Below are positions 17,383-25,791 of a stretch of 64,000 nucleotides of DNA, piece by piece. A program made the position numbers and the translations under genes. The notes beneath the pieces were generated by a model. It worked only from the letters and a program-made list of their open reading frames with translations. It did not search any database and was not told where the DNA came from. Numbering within the stretch: position 1 is the stretch's first letter; each line of letters starts with the position of its first letter. This stretch comes from Aquisphaera giovannonii (lineage in GTDB: Bacteria > Planctomycetota > Planctomycetia > Isosphaerales > Isosphaeraceae). The stretch is taken from positions 6,076,001 through 6,140,000 of the forward strand of contig NZ_CP042997.1 in NCBI RefSeq assembly GCF_008087625.1. The letters run 5' to 3'.

Positions 17383-18948
17383 ATGATGCGCACCAGATCG
17401 GCCCGCATGTCCTTCCGCCCGTCGCTCGGGGGCATCCAGCTCGAGGAGCGGGTCGTGATGAGCACCGCCACCGCGGCCGCCACGGCCCAGGCGACGGTGA
17501 CCCGCCGCGAGCTCAACCAGGCCTACCGGGCGCAGTTGAGGTCGGCGGCCAATGACCTCCGCACCTACGTCAATACGCAGATCGCCGGCGCCTATGCGGG
17601 CGGGACGCCGAGCGCCGAGACGCTGGCGGGCCTCAGGTCGCAGATCGAAGGGGCCGTCAACGCCACGGCATTCCGGGTTTCCAGCCAGCTCGCCCTCCTC
17701 CCCAGGGCCACCGATCGCCTGGTGGCCCGGGTGCAGGACCAGCTCCTCGGCGGCGGGCGGACGAGCCTCACGGGCCGCATCGATTCGCTCATCTCGTCGC
17801 CGCGGACCAGCCGGTCGGCGAATGCCCTGACCGCCGCGGTGGGCCGGGCGATCACCCGCACGACGGCCCTCGAGACCGCCCAGACGAGCAACTTCGTCAG
17901 GACGAGCCCCATCTTCGCCAACGCGATCGACACGACGAGCGGGGCCCGGCTCCCCATCCAGAACTACATGGCCCAGCAGGTGGTCAGCCAGTTCGCCAAC
18001 ACCTTCGGGGCGCTCGGCTCGGGCTTCGGGAACGTCGCCAACACCGCGCTCATAAACAACGGCGCCATGATCACCGACCCGGCCGTCCAGCAGACCTTCG
18101 CCAACCAGTTCAACGCGGCCGTCGGCATTGCGGCCAACCAGCTCGGGAACAACCTCGCCGTCTTCCCGAACGTCCCGAACCTGTTCCTGAGCACGACGAC
18201 CGCGGGCGCGGGGGCGACCGGCGGGACCGGCGCGGCCACCGGCTCCAACCCGCTGACCGGCGTCGGCAACCTCCTCTTCGGCACGACCGCGGGAGGGTCC
18301 CCCACGGCGATCACCACGTTCGCCAGCGCCCTCTCCTCCGCCCCCACCACGGCCACGGACTTCCTGCCCGCCGTGAACACCGCGTTCAACAACACCTTCC
18401 AGAATATCGGCTCCACTCTCGGGTCGTACTTCGGACTGTCGACGCCGGCCGGAGGGTACACCCTGCCCACGAGCAACTTCTCGAGCGTCTTCTCGCCGAC
18501 GTTCGCCAACCTGGGTAACGGCTTCAACGGCGGGAGTTCCATCGGCCCGATCGGATTCGGCACGTTCAATGCGTCGACCGGCACCTCGACCGGCACCAAC
18601 GCCCTCAACAACTACTATTCGAGCCCGTTCGGGTCCGGGTTCTACGGCGCGACCCTCGCCCAGAACACCACGCTCGGGTTCCCGACGTCGACCTTCCTGG
18701 GCTTCGGGCTGAACAGCACCGGCACCGGCACCGGGACGGGCATCGGCGGGACCGGGACTGGCACGGGCATCGGCGGCACGGGCACCGGGACCGGGACGGG
18801 CATCGGCGGGACCGGCACGGGCACCGGGACTGGAACGGGCACCGGGACTGGCACCGGTGGCACCGGCACGGGAACTGGTACGGGCACGGGCACCGGGACT
18901 GGCACCGGTGGCACCGGCACCGGCACCGGGACGAACATGGGCATGTGA
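17383..18948 (+). CDS. Secreted planctomycete protein with Gly/Thr repeat tail
   Basis: The start is the ATG at 17383, seven bases after GAGG; the frame extends upstream but without support. The 521-aa product opens with [18 protein letters not shown], which resembles the LExR-type N-terminal motif of planctomycete exported proteins. A helical Ala-rich region (residues 30-200) follows, then an Asn/Gly/Phe-rich region. The last 75 residues consist almost entirely of Gly-Thr repeats broken by GIGG, encoded by tandem six-base ACCGGG-like units at about 18711-18940. No catalytic motif is visible. It sits divergently between exporter and HlyD genes, so it might be a surface partner or a passenger. 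The repeat tail lacks a GG leader, so it is probably not itself C39 cargo. Function unknown. Confidence 0.7.
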   Translation: MMRTRSARMSFRPSLGGIQLEERVVMSTATAAATAQATVTRRELNQAYRAQLRSAANDLRTYVNTQIAGAYAGGTPSAETLAGLRSQIEGAVNATAFRVSSQLALLPRATDRLVARVQDQLLGGGRTSLTGRIDSLISSPRTSRSANALTAAVGRAITRTTALETAQTSNFVRTSPIFANAIDTTSGARLPIQNYMAQQVVSQFANTFGALGSGFGNVANTALINNGAMITDPAVQQTFANQFNAAVGIAANQLGNNLAVFPNVPNLFLSTTTAGAGATGGTGAATGSNPLTGVGNLLFGTTAGGSPTAITTFASALSSAPTTATDFLPAVNTAFNNTFQNIGSTLGSYFGLSTPAGGYTLPTSNFSSVFSPTFANLGNGFNGGSSIGPIGFGTFNASTGTSTGTNALNNYYSSPFGSGFYGATLAQNTTLGFPTSTFLGFGLNSTGTGTGTGIGGTGTGTGIGGTGTGTGTGIGGTGTGTGTGTGTGTGTGGTGTGTGTGTGTGTGTGGTGTGTGTNMGM

Positions 18949-18974
18949 GCCGGCGGACTTCGCCGGCCCATACC

Positions 18975-19013
18975 GAGCCCCGGCGTGACTGCCGCGCCGG
19001 GGCTCCTTTCGTT
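18975..19013 (+). terminator. Rho-independent-like hairpin
   Basis: A perfect 11-base stem (gagccccggcg / cgccggggctc) with a 9-base loop is followed by ctttcgttt. It lies 26 bases after the stop of the Gly/Thr-repeat gene and before the 3' end of the convergent HlyD gene, so it may stop transcription from both sides. Confidence 0.65.
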
Positions 19014-19045
19014 TCGAAGGACGGGCGGCAACCGCTGCGCGCCGG

Positions 19046-20401
19046 TCAATGCCAGCCGAGCGTCTTCTTGATCCAGGGGACGACCAGCGAGATGAGTCGC
19101 TGTTCCTCCACCACGATGGCGGCGTCGCAGAGGGTGCCGGTCTTGAGGTGCTGGCCGGACCCCGACGAGGAGGACCAGACGAAGGGGTTGTTTCGGTCCG
19201 GCGGCGTCGAGTCGTGGCCCACGCCGGCCGCGTCCTGCGCCGGGGCCCTCTCGAGCTCGACGTGGACGCGGAGCAGGACCCCCGGGGCGTATCGCTTCAG
19301 GAAGGTCTCCACGAGGTCCGGATGCTGGAGCGCCGCCTCCATGGCCAGGCGCGTGGCGGGCAGCTCGGAGACGGCGACGACCTTGCCCTTGAGGAACCCG
19401 TGCTCTTCCCGCTTCACCGTCGCGGGCATGATCTCGACGGCGTTCCCCTCGTCGATCTTCTTCCCCTCCCCGGCGGGCACGAAGACGATGGACTCGTAGG
19501 GCTTGCCCACGTCGTCCAGGCCCGGCCGCGTCCCCTTGGGCGAGGAGAGGAGGATCACCGGCTGCCCCTCCCGGACGTACTCGTCCCGGGCGGAGAGGAT
19601 CTGCGCCACCCTCCCGCTCGCGTGGCTGACGATCTGCGAGGTGCGGTCGAACTTGGCCTGATCCAGCGTGAGCTTGGTCTTGAGCTTGCTGATCTCGAGC
19701 TGCCGCTGGAGCTTGAGCTTGGCACGTTGGTTCTCGGCGACGAGCTGCGTCAGCTCGAGCTCCTTGAGCCGGGACTGGCCGTCGTCGACGTCCTTCTGGA
19801 TCGAGTACACCTGCTGCCGGTCTTTCAGGTAGTCGAGGTTCGAGAGCTGCCTGATGAGCCGGAGTCGCTCCGATCCCTGGACGATCTTCCGGGCGATGTC
19901 GAGCGCCCGCGTGGAATTCGCGACGGTCGCGTTGATGGCGTCCCTGAGGCGCCCGATGGCCCGCTCCTGGGTCGCCCGCTCGTCGCCCTCGAACTCGGTG
20001 AGCTTCTGGTCCTCGCGCTCGAGCGCGCGGATCCGCTCGGCCGCCTCCCGGATCGTGTCCTGGAGGTCATCCTGGATGATGCGGCCGAGGGCCTGGCCCT
20101 CCGTGACCTCCGCGCCCAGGACCACGCCGAGCTCGTCGATCCGCCCGGTACCCAGGGCCCGGACCTGCGCCAGCCGGTCCTTCTTGATGAGCAGGATGCC
20201 TTCGCCGGTCACCTTCTTGGGGACGCGGTAGACGAAGGCGAAGGCCAGGGCCGCCGCGCAGACCGCGAAGAGGGTGCCGAGCGAGATCCAGGCCTGGATG
20301 GTCGTCACCCGGACCAGGGTGTCGAGCTGCTCGAGGGCCACCGTCGACGCGTCGGACGGGGCGTCGGCGGGCGACTGGGGGGCGATGGCGGGCTCGGTCA
20401 T
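19046..20401 (-). CDS. HlyD-type adaptor of NHLM peptide exporter
   Basis: This 451-aa membrane fusion protein starts at ATG 20401, with gggag seven bases upstream. One membrane helix lies near residues 36-58 (AWISLGTLFAVCAAALAFAFVY). A short beta-barrel/lipoyl strand follows (GEGILLIKKDRLAQVRALGTGRIDEL), then a long coiled-coil hairpin to about residue 270 (LKLQRQLEISKLKTKLTLDQ) and the second lipoyl half (ASGRVAQILSARDEYVREGQPV). The C-terminal barrel ends GTLCDAAIVVEEQRLISLVVPWIKKTLG, as in NHLM secretion proteins. It should bridge the fused ABC exporter and the periplasm or outer membrane. The exporter gene lies beyond the divergent repeat-protein gene, and the precursor gene is 386 bases upstream on the same strand. 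Confidence 0.88.
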   Translation of the reverse strand: MTEPAIAPQSPADAPSDASTVALEQLDTLVRVTTIQAWISLGTLFAVCAAALAFAFVYRVPKKVTGEGILLIKKDRLAQVRALGTGRIDELGVVLGAEVTEGQALGRIIQDDLQDTIREAAERIRALEREDQKLTEFEGDERATQERAIGRLRDAINATVANSTRALDIARKIVQGSERLRLIRQLSNLDYLKDRQQVYSIQKDVDDGQSRLKELELTQLVAENQRAKLKLQRQLEISKLKTKLTLDQAKFDRTSQIVSHASGRVAQILSARDEYVREGQPVILLSSPKGTRPGLDDVGKPYESIVFVPAGEGKKIDEGNAVEIMPATVKREEHGFLKGKVVAVSELPATRLAMEAALQHPDLVETFLKRYAPGVLLRVHVELERAPAQDAAGVGHDSTPPDRNNPFVWSSSSGSGQHLKTGTLCDAAIVVEEQRLISLVVPWIKKTLGWH

Positions 20402-20553
20402 CGAGTGCTCCCGCAGGGGGCCGGAAGGGCGCGGCGATGGGAAGGATCGTGAGGGTCCCGGTCGCCCCGGGGCCTCGCGGCGAGGAGGGCCGTGGCGGGC
20501 GGCCCGGCCGCGGCCCTCGGGGCGGATGACGGCCCCCGATCCCCGGGCTCAGG

Positions 20554-20787
20554 GTCTGTCCCATAAGCAACGCTTCCTGCAATCCCTCTCAAGCAGGCGA
20601 GCCGATTCCGGTTCTCCCCCTTAGGAAGGGGGAGCCAGAGGGGGTGCATCGGTCCGGGCCGAGGCGATCGAAATCACCCCCATGTATCCCCCCTTCGTAA
20701 GGGGGGAAGCGGATCCGGACCTTCCTCTTGCCGGAGGCTGGTCGCGACGAGACGCTGCCCGGGGTACAGGACTCGTGGGACAGTCAC
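20554..20787. repeat. Palindromic dispersed element, copy 1
   Basis: The element is bounded by gtctgtcccataagc on the left and gtgggacagtcac on the right, which are near-inverted. Inside are two hairpins built on ccccctt...aaggggg, around 20617-20636 and 20686-20710. It matches the 44098-44330 copy along most of its length. Its right end abuts the stop codon of the GG-leader precursor gene. It fills the gap between precursor and HlyD genes, where its hairpins could act as a terminator or attenuator. Confidence 0.8.
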
Positions 20788-20955
20788 TCAGTGGGTCGTC
20801 GGGGGCAGCGGGGCCTTGGGAGGTGCGGGGGCGGGCCCCGTCGCGACGCCGGCGCCCCCCGAGATCTTCCGGAGGTCGTCCGCGGAGAGGTGGACGGTCT
20901 CGTCTTCCTTCTTCTTCTTGTCGGGCTGCTCTTGGACGGGCTTGTTCGTGGACAT
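20788..20955 (-). CDS. Double-glycine leader precursor peptide, 55 aa
   Basis: A 55-aa frame starts at ATG 20955 with AGGAGG five to six bases upstream, an excellent ribosome site. The leader is charged and Lys-rich (EQPDKKKKEDETV) and ends LSADDLRKISGG at residue 34. This is the classic L(S)xxDLxxIxGG pattern cut by C39 peptidases after Gly-Gly. The remaining 21 residues begin AGVATGPAPAP and are rich in Pro and Ala, with no Cys, so no lanthionine or disulfide is expected. No modifying enzyme is encoded nearby. The gene is on the same strand as the HlyD adaptor and the fused C39/ABC exporter, so it is the likely cargo. It lies 155 bases after the receptor-kinase gene. Whether the product is a bacteriocin, a signal or a structural peptide cannot be told. 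Confidence 0.78.
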   Translation of the reverse strand: MSTNKPVQEQPDKKKKEDETVHLSADDLRKISGGAGVATGPAPAPPKAPLPPTTH

Positions 20956-21110
20956 GCGTTCCTCCTGGGGAAGGTCGGTTCGCGAGTCGATCTGCAGAGG
21001 AGTACGGACGATCGAACGGGTATCTTACACCGACGCCTTCGCCCCGGCGCATTTCTTTCTTTTTCCGGCGGGCCCGGGCGGCGACGGGCCGCGAGGGGAG
21101 GGGCGGCGGG

Positions 21111-24100
21111 TCAGAGTCGGAACGGCTGCGCGGGGATGTCCGGGAACTCCTCGTCCGGCCAGGCCGGGCCGTCGCGGAGCAGGGGGCCGAGGTCGGGCTG
21201 GGATCGGAGGGCGTCGGGGTCGGGCAGGCCCCTGCGGATGGCGATCCGGAGGTGGGAGATCGCGACGCCGCGATCGGACCGGCGGGCCTCCTCGCCGGCC
21301 GGGGGCAGGGGCGTCTCGCCGTAGCCGATGCAATTCGCCGATGCGGCCTCGCGGGCGGCCAGGTCCAGGGGCTCCCGCGGCGGGCGGGCCTTCCAGAGGT
21401 CGGCCCGCTCCGCCCGGAGCCGATCGGCCCGGGGCCCGTGCGGGCCGGGCCGGGGGAGCCCGGCGAGGTCGCGGAGCGTCTCGGAGAGGGCCCCGCGGAG
21501 GGAGCCGGCGGCCGCCCCGTCGGGGGCCTCGCGGCGGAGGGCCTCGCGGGCGAGCGTCGCGGCGCGCTCCAGCCGGCCGGAGGCCTCCGGGGCCTCCCCT
21601 CGCTCGGCCAGGGCCCTCGCCTCGCGATCGAGCAGCTGCGCCCGGAGGGCGGCCAGCACCCCCTCGTCGGGAGCCGGGGCGGGGATGCGGTCGAGGGCGT
21701 CGCGGGCCCGGGCGAAGGTCGCCGCGGCGGACGACGGGTCGGCCTGCTGGCGCTCGATGTCGCCCATCGCGATCGCCAGGCCGGCGAGCTGCGCCGCGTA
21801 CGCGGGCACGTCCGGCCGGGCCGCGAGCAGGGCGATCCGCCGGTCGAGCGCCTCGCGGAAATGCGGCATCGCCAGGTCGGGACGCCCCATGTCCGCGTGC
21901 GTCTCCCCCAGGTTCGACAGGCTGACGCAGATCTCGTTCTTGAGCTCCGGATCGTCCCCCGCGCCCGGCTCGATCTGCTCCTGGAGGCCCAGTGCCTCCT
22001 CGAACGGCTTGAGGGCCAGGTCGTTCCGGCGGGCCTCGTCGTGGATCACCCCCTCGAGGGTCGCCACGCGGGCGAGCTGCCTCCGGTAGGATGGCTCGTC
22101 CGGGTCGTCGCCGCGGAGCTTCTCGAGGATCGCCCTCGACCGGGCCGCGAGGGCGAGGGCCTCGGCGGGGTGGCCGAGGTCGTGCTCGACGTGGGCCATC
22201 GACCATTCGTTGCGGGCGAGGGCGGCCTGGTATTCGCGGACCGATCCGGCGAGCTCGACCAGCCTGAGGCGATACGACTCGGCCTCCCGGTAGGCCCGGA
22301 GGGCGGACTCGCGGAGCCCCTGGTCGACGCGGATGGCGCCGATGTTCTCGTAGCTGGTCGCCAGCATGTGCTGCAATTCCAGCGGCTTGGGCCCCTCCTT
22401 GACGCCGTCGAAGATCTCGCGGCAGACCTTCTGGAACTCCCCGTAGGACCTCATCGCCGCGTCGCCGCGCCCGCGGTGGTATTCGACGAAGCCCATGCGA
22501 TCGATGACGAAGGCCAGGGCCTTCTTGTAGTCCAGGTCGTCCCCCGGGGCGGCCGCGATGAGGGCCTCGAGGATCTCGCGGGCGCGATGGAGCGCATCCA
22601 TGGCCTCCTCGGGCCTCGAGGCGAGGGAGTGGCGGTAGCCGATCTCGGAGAGGCAGGAGGCGACCATCCGCCGGAAGCGGGGCTCCTGCGGCCGGGCTTC
22701 CGAGGCCCGCTCGTAGATCGTCATGGCCTCGGACAGGCTCGCGACGGCGTCCTCCGAGTGCGCCGCGTCGGTGATCTCGCCGATGGCGAAGAGGCAGTCG
22801 GCGACGCGGAGGCGGCGCGCGGGGTCCTCGGGCGCGGCCGCGGCGAGGGCCCGCCAGAGGTCGAGGGACGAGCGGTAGTACGCCAGGGCCTCGGACGTCG
22901 GGCTGACGAATCGGCTGATGTCCCCGAGGCGGTAATAGGCGCCGGCGAGCTGCTCGCGGAGCCTCGGGTCCTGGCCCCGCTTCTTGACGAACTCCTTGTA
23001 GAAGGGCAGCGCCGTCCCGAGCAGCTCGCGGCGGAGCTCGCTGACGTCCAGCGTGTCGTACTTCTTGAGGAGCTCGTTCTCGCTCACGCCGGTGAGGTAG
23101 CGGTTGACCGCGTCGAGGGCCGCCTCGAAGTTGGCCTCGGCGTCGTTGCGGGCCGCGTCCAGCCGGATCATCGCGGCGGTGGAGATGAGGGTGATCGCCA
23201 CGAGCGAGGCGGCCGCCGCGTAGGTCCAGGTGCGATGCCGGCGGAGCCATCGCGACAGCCGCTGGGTCCGCCCCTCCGGGAACGCGGAGACCGGCTCGTC
23301 GGCGATCCAGTGCTCCAGGTCCAGGGCCAGCTCGCGGGCGGAGGGGTAGCGATCCTCGGGCAGGAAGGCCATGGCCTTGCGGCAGACGGCCTCCAGCGCG
23401 GGCGGGATCGTGGCCAGGACCGCCCGCGGCGGGGGGACGTCCCCGCTCGCCACCCTGACGAGGATCTCGTGCGGCTTCAGGTCCGCGAGCGGCCGCCTGC
23501 CGGCGAGGAGCTCGTAGAGGGTCGCCCCCAGGCTGTAGACGTCGCTGGCCTTCCCCAGCTTGTCGATGTCCCCCCGGGCCTGCTCGGGGCTCATGTACGA
23601 GGGGGTGCCCATCTTCGTCCCCTGCATCGTCCGATCCGCCGGGGGCGTCCCGATGCCCTCGGCCGGGGGCGGCGGGGGCGAGGTCGCCTCCCCGTCGCCC
23701 CCGGCGGGCTCCCCCGCGGCGGGCTCCCCCCCGGCGGCCGGCGGCGCGCCGGCCGCGACGTCCGCCCGGCCCAGCACCTTGGCGAGGCCCCAGTCCACGA
23801 TCAGGGTCTCGCCGTACTCGCCCAGCATGATGTTGGCCGGCTTGAGGTCCCGGTGCAGCACGCCCCGGCTGTGGGCGTACTCCATCGCGTCGCAGACCTC
23901 CAGGAACCGGCGGAGCAGCTGCTGGAACTCCACGCCCCACTCCGACCGCCCGCGACGCCGGCCGGCCGCCGGCTCGTCGCGGCCCCGGTGGAACCTGCGG
24001 ATCGCCTCCGAGAGGCTCTCGCCCCGGATCAGCCGCATCGCGTAGAAGGGGCGGCCCCGGGCATCGCTCCCCAGGCTGTACACCGGCACGATGCCGGGAT

Positions 24101-24761
24101 GCTCCAGGTTGCCCGTGATCTCCGCCTCCAGCAGGAACCGGTCGTTCTGGTCGGCGCGGCCGGCGAACTCCGGCTGGATCTCCTTGAGGGCCACGTCCCG
24201 CTGCAGCTCCAGGTCGCGGGCCCGCCAGACCTGCCCGATCCCCCCCCTCGCGTGGAGGTTGATCCGCTGGAACCGCTGCTCCTGCGTGAGCCGCGGCAGC
24301 TCGCGGGCCCGGCCGGCCCCGGGCCCGGCCCCCGCCGCCGCGCCGGCCCCCGCCGCCGGGCCCGCGCCCAGGGCGGCCGTGGCCTCGGGGTCGTCGCCCG
24401 GGGGCCGCTCCGGGGCCCGGATCGTCGAGCCCAGGGCCTCGGCCAGGGTCTGCGCCAGCAGGGTCCGCGGGGCGGCGTCCTCGATTTCGGTGAGGATCTC
24501 GTGCGTCAGGGTCTCCGCGTTCCACGCCTGCAGGCTCGAGAGGAGGTCGCCGTTGTGCCGCTCCAGGTGGCCGGCCGCCAGCACCCTGAGGGCGCCGATC
24601 CGCGGGCCGTCCAGCAGGCCCTGCTCGCGGAAGACCTCCTCCAGCCGGCCCTCCGGCCGCGCCGACAGCGCGGCCATCGCGGCGTGGAGCTCGTCGCGTC
24701 GCAGGGCGCCGGTCAGCACCGCCAGCGCGGCGAGCAGCAAGTCCTCGTTGATCTCTTGCAC
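21111..24761 (-). CDS. Receptor Ser/Thr protein kinase with TPR domain
   Basis: The 1216-aa protein starts at GTG 24761 (gaggag six bases upstream). After a helical N-terminus and an Ala/Gly/Pro linker, the kinase domain covers about residues 180-470: ARGGIGQVWRA loop, DVALKEI lysine, HRDLKPANIM catalytic loop, GTPSYMSPEQ activation segment. The metal motif is VDWGLAK, with Trp in place of the usual Phe of DFG. A membrane helix lies near 515-535 (AAAASLVAITLISTAAM). The extracytoplasmic half (about 560-1150) is made of TPR-like helical repeats with many Tyr/Ala pairs. This architecture is common in Planctomycetes and its ligands are unknown. It lies divergently from the sufR-like gene and upstream of the precursor peptide on the same strand. 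Confidence 0.92.
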   Translation of the reverse strand: MQEINEDLLLAALAVLTGALRRDELHAAMAALSARPEGRLEEVFREQGLLDGPRIGALRVLAAGHLERHNGDLLSSLQAWNAETLTHEILTEIEDAAPRTLLAQTLAEALGSTIRAPERPPGDDPEATAALGAGPAAGAGAAAGAGPGAGRARELPRLTQEQRFQRINLHARGGIGQVWRARDLELQRDVALKEIQPEFAGRADQNDRFLLEAEITGNLEHPGIVPVYSLGSDARGRPFYAMRLIRGESLSEAIRRFHRGRDEPAAGRRRGRSEWGVEFQQLLRRFLEVCDAMEYAHSRGVLHRDLKPANIMLGEYGETLIVDWGLAKVLGRADVAAGAPPAAGGEPAAGEPAGGDGEATSPPPPPAEGIGTPPADRTMQGTKMGTPSYMSPEQARGDIDKLGKASDVYSLGATLYELLAGRRPLADLKPHEILVRVASGDVPPPRAVLATIPPALEAVCRKAMAFLPEDRYPSARELALDLEHWIADEPVSAFPEGRTQRLSRWLRRHRTWTYAAAASLVAITLISTAAMIRLDAARNDAEANFEAALDAVNRYLTGVSENELLKKYDTLDVSELRRELLGTALPFYKEFVKKRGQDPRLREQLAGAYYRLGDISRFVSPTSEALAYYRSSLDLWRALAAAAPEDPARRLRVADCLFAIGEITDAAHSEDAVASLSEAMTIYERASEARPQEPRFRRMVASCLSEIGYRHSLASRPEEAMDALHRAREILEALIAAAPGDDLDYKKALAFVIDRMGFVEYHRGRGDAAMRSYGEFQKVCREIFDGVKEGPKPLELQHMLATSYENIGAIRVDQGLRESALRAYREAESYRLRLVELAGSVREYQAALARNEWSMAHVEHDLGHPAEALALAARSRAILEKLRGDDPDEPSYRRQLARVATLEGVIHDEARRNDLALKPFEEALGLQEQIEPGAGDDPELKNEICVSLSNLGETHADMGRPDLAMPHFREALDRRIALLAARPDVPAYAAQLAGLAIAMGDIERQQADPSSAAATFARARDALDRIPAPAPDEGVLAALRAQLLDREARALAERGEAPEASGRLERAATLAREALRREAPDGAAAGSLRGALSETLRDLAGLPRPGPHGPRADRLRAERADLWKARPPREPLDLAAREAASANCIGYGETPLPPAGEEARRSDRGVAISHLRIAIRRGLPDPDALRSQPDLGPLLRDGPAWPDEEFPDIPAQPFRL

Positions 24762-25005
24762 GCGGAACTCCTCGGTCGGCCCGCCGCCTCGTCACCCCGC
24801 ACCTCATTGCGACGAGGCACCCCGGCCCGGCCCGCGATCAACCCGCCGCGATTTTTTACATTTTATCTTGCGAATAAGGCGAAAATCGACGTCGGGGCGA
24901 TGGACGGGGGGCGGGGCCGGCCTTACAATAATAACCTGCGGAGGGGGTTGCGTGCATCGGGCGGGCGCCGGCGCGAGGCCCCCTCGGGGATCGGGAGGCG
25001 GGGCG
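24762..25005. promoter_or_regulatory. Divergent kinase/suf control region
   Basis: This 244-base gap between divergent genes contains the most AT-rich stretch nearby, about 24850-24893 (ttttttacattttatcttgc). Words resembling a -35/-10 pair for both strands occur there, and an imperfect inverted repeat ttat...ataa flanks cttgcga. A second AT patch (cttacaataataacc) lies at 24922-24937, 70 bases before the regulator start. These are plausible sites for autoregulation by the SufR-like protein, but no consensus operator is recognised. Confidence 0.4.
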
Positions 25006-25659
25006 ATGGCGGAATCCTCGGATCGCGACCTTCTGGACCTCATCCGCCGCCGCGGCCCGATGACCGTGCCGGAGATGTCCGACGCCCTCGGGGTCACGGG
25101 GACGGCGGTCCGGAATCGCCTGGGCCGCCTCCTGGGCACCGGCCTGGTGGAGCGGAAGGCGGAGCACGTGGGCCGGGGGCGGCCCCGGCACCGCTACGGT
25201 GTGAGCGTGGAGGCGCACAGGCGGCTCGGCCAGAACTACGCCGACCTGGCCGTGGCGCTCTGGGAGGAGATGATGGCCGGCGTGGCCGACCGCAAGCTCC
25301 GCCGCATCCTCTTCACGAGGATCACCGACCGCCTGGCCGAGGCCTATCGCAGCAAGCTCACGGGGGATGCCTGGGAGGGGCGGCTCGTCCAGCTCAGCCG
25401 GGTCCTCCACGACCGCGGGGTCGAGGCCGAGGTGGCCCTCGACGGCGCCGGGCTGGCCGCGTTCCTCCGCCAGCATTCCTGCCCGTACTACGAGCTCGCC
25501 GAGGCCGACCGGGCGATCTGCTCGCTCGAGACGAAGATGCTGGAGAAGGTGCTGGGGCGGGCCCTGCGGCTCAGCCAGTGCCGGCTCGACGGCGACCGCT
25601 CGTGCGACTTCCGGCCCAAGGCCGACCCGCCGGCCCTCCCCGAGGCGGCCGCCGGCTAG
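25006..25659 (+). CDS. SufR-like iron-sulfur regulator
   Basis: The 217-aa protein begins at ATG 25006, with GGAGG seven bases upstream. The first 75 residues form a winged helix-turn-helix: LLDLIRRRGPMTVPEMSDAL, GTAVRNRLGRLL, VGRGRPRHRYGVS. The C-terminal part carries four Cys in the pattern C-x12-C-x19-C-x7-C (HSCPYYEL, AICSLE, LSQCRL, DRSCDF). These are candidate ligands for an Fe-S cluster, as in cyanobacterial and actinobacterial SufR. It lies directly upstream of sufC and should repress the suf operon when clusters are plentiful. The reading frame stays open far upstream into the kinase region, but the ribosome site and domain start support this shorter form. Confidence 0.85.
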   Translation: MAESSDRDLLDLIRRRGPMTVPEMSDALGVTGTAVRNRLGRLLGTGLVERKAEHVGRGRPRHRYGVSVEAHRRLGQNYADLAVALWEEMMAGVADRKLRRILFTRITDRLAEAYRSKLTGDAWEGRLVQLSRVLHDRGVEAEVALDGAGLAAFLRQHSCPYYELAEADRAICSLETKMLEKVLGRALRLSQCRLDGDRSCDFRPKADPPALPEAAAG

Positions 25660-25791
25660 CCGCCGGTCGCCGCGGCCCCCGCCGGGCCCCCCTTTACCCG
25701 AACACGACGGCTTCCCTACGCAACGGTGACGAGCCGCCCCGCCGCACGCGGCCGGGGCGCGGACCTGAACAGGAAACAGGGCAATCGACTG

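Noticed and set aside
18711-18945. Microsatellite-type noncoding repeat
   Set aside because: The ACCGGG-like units keep frame and encode the Gly-Thr tail of the secreted protein.
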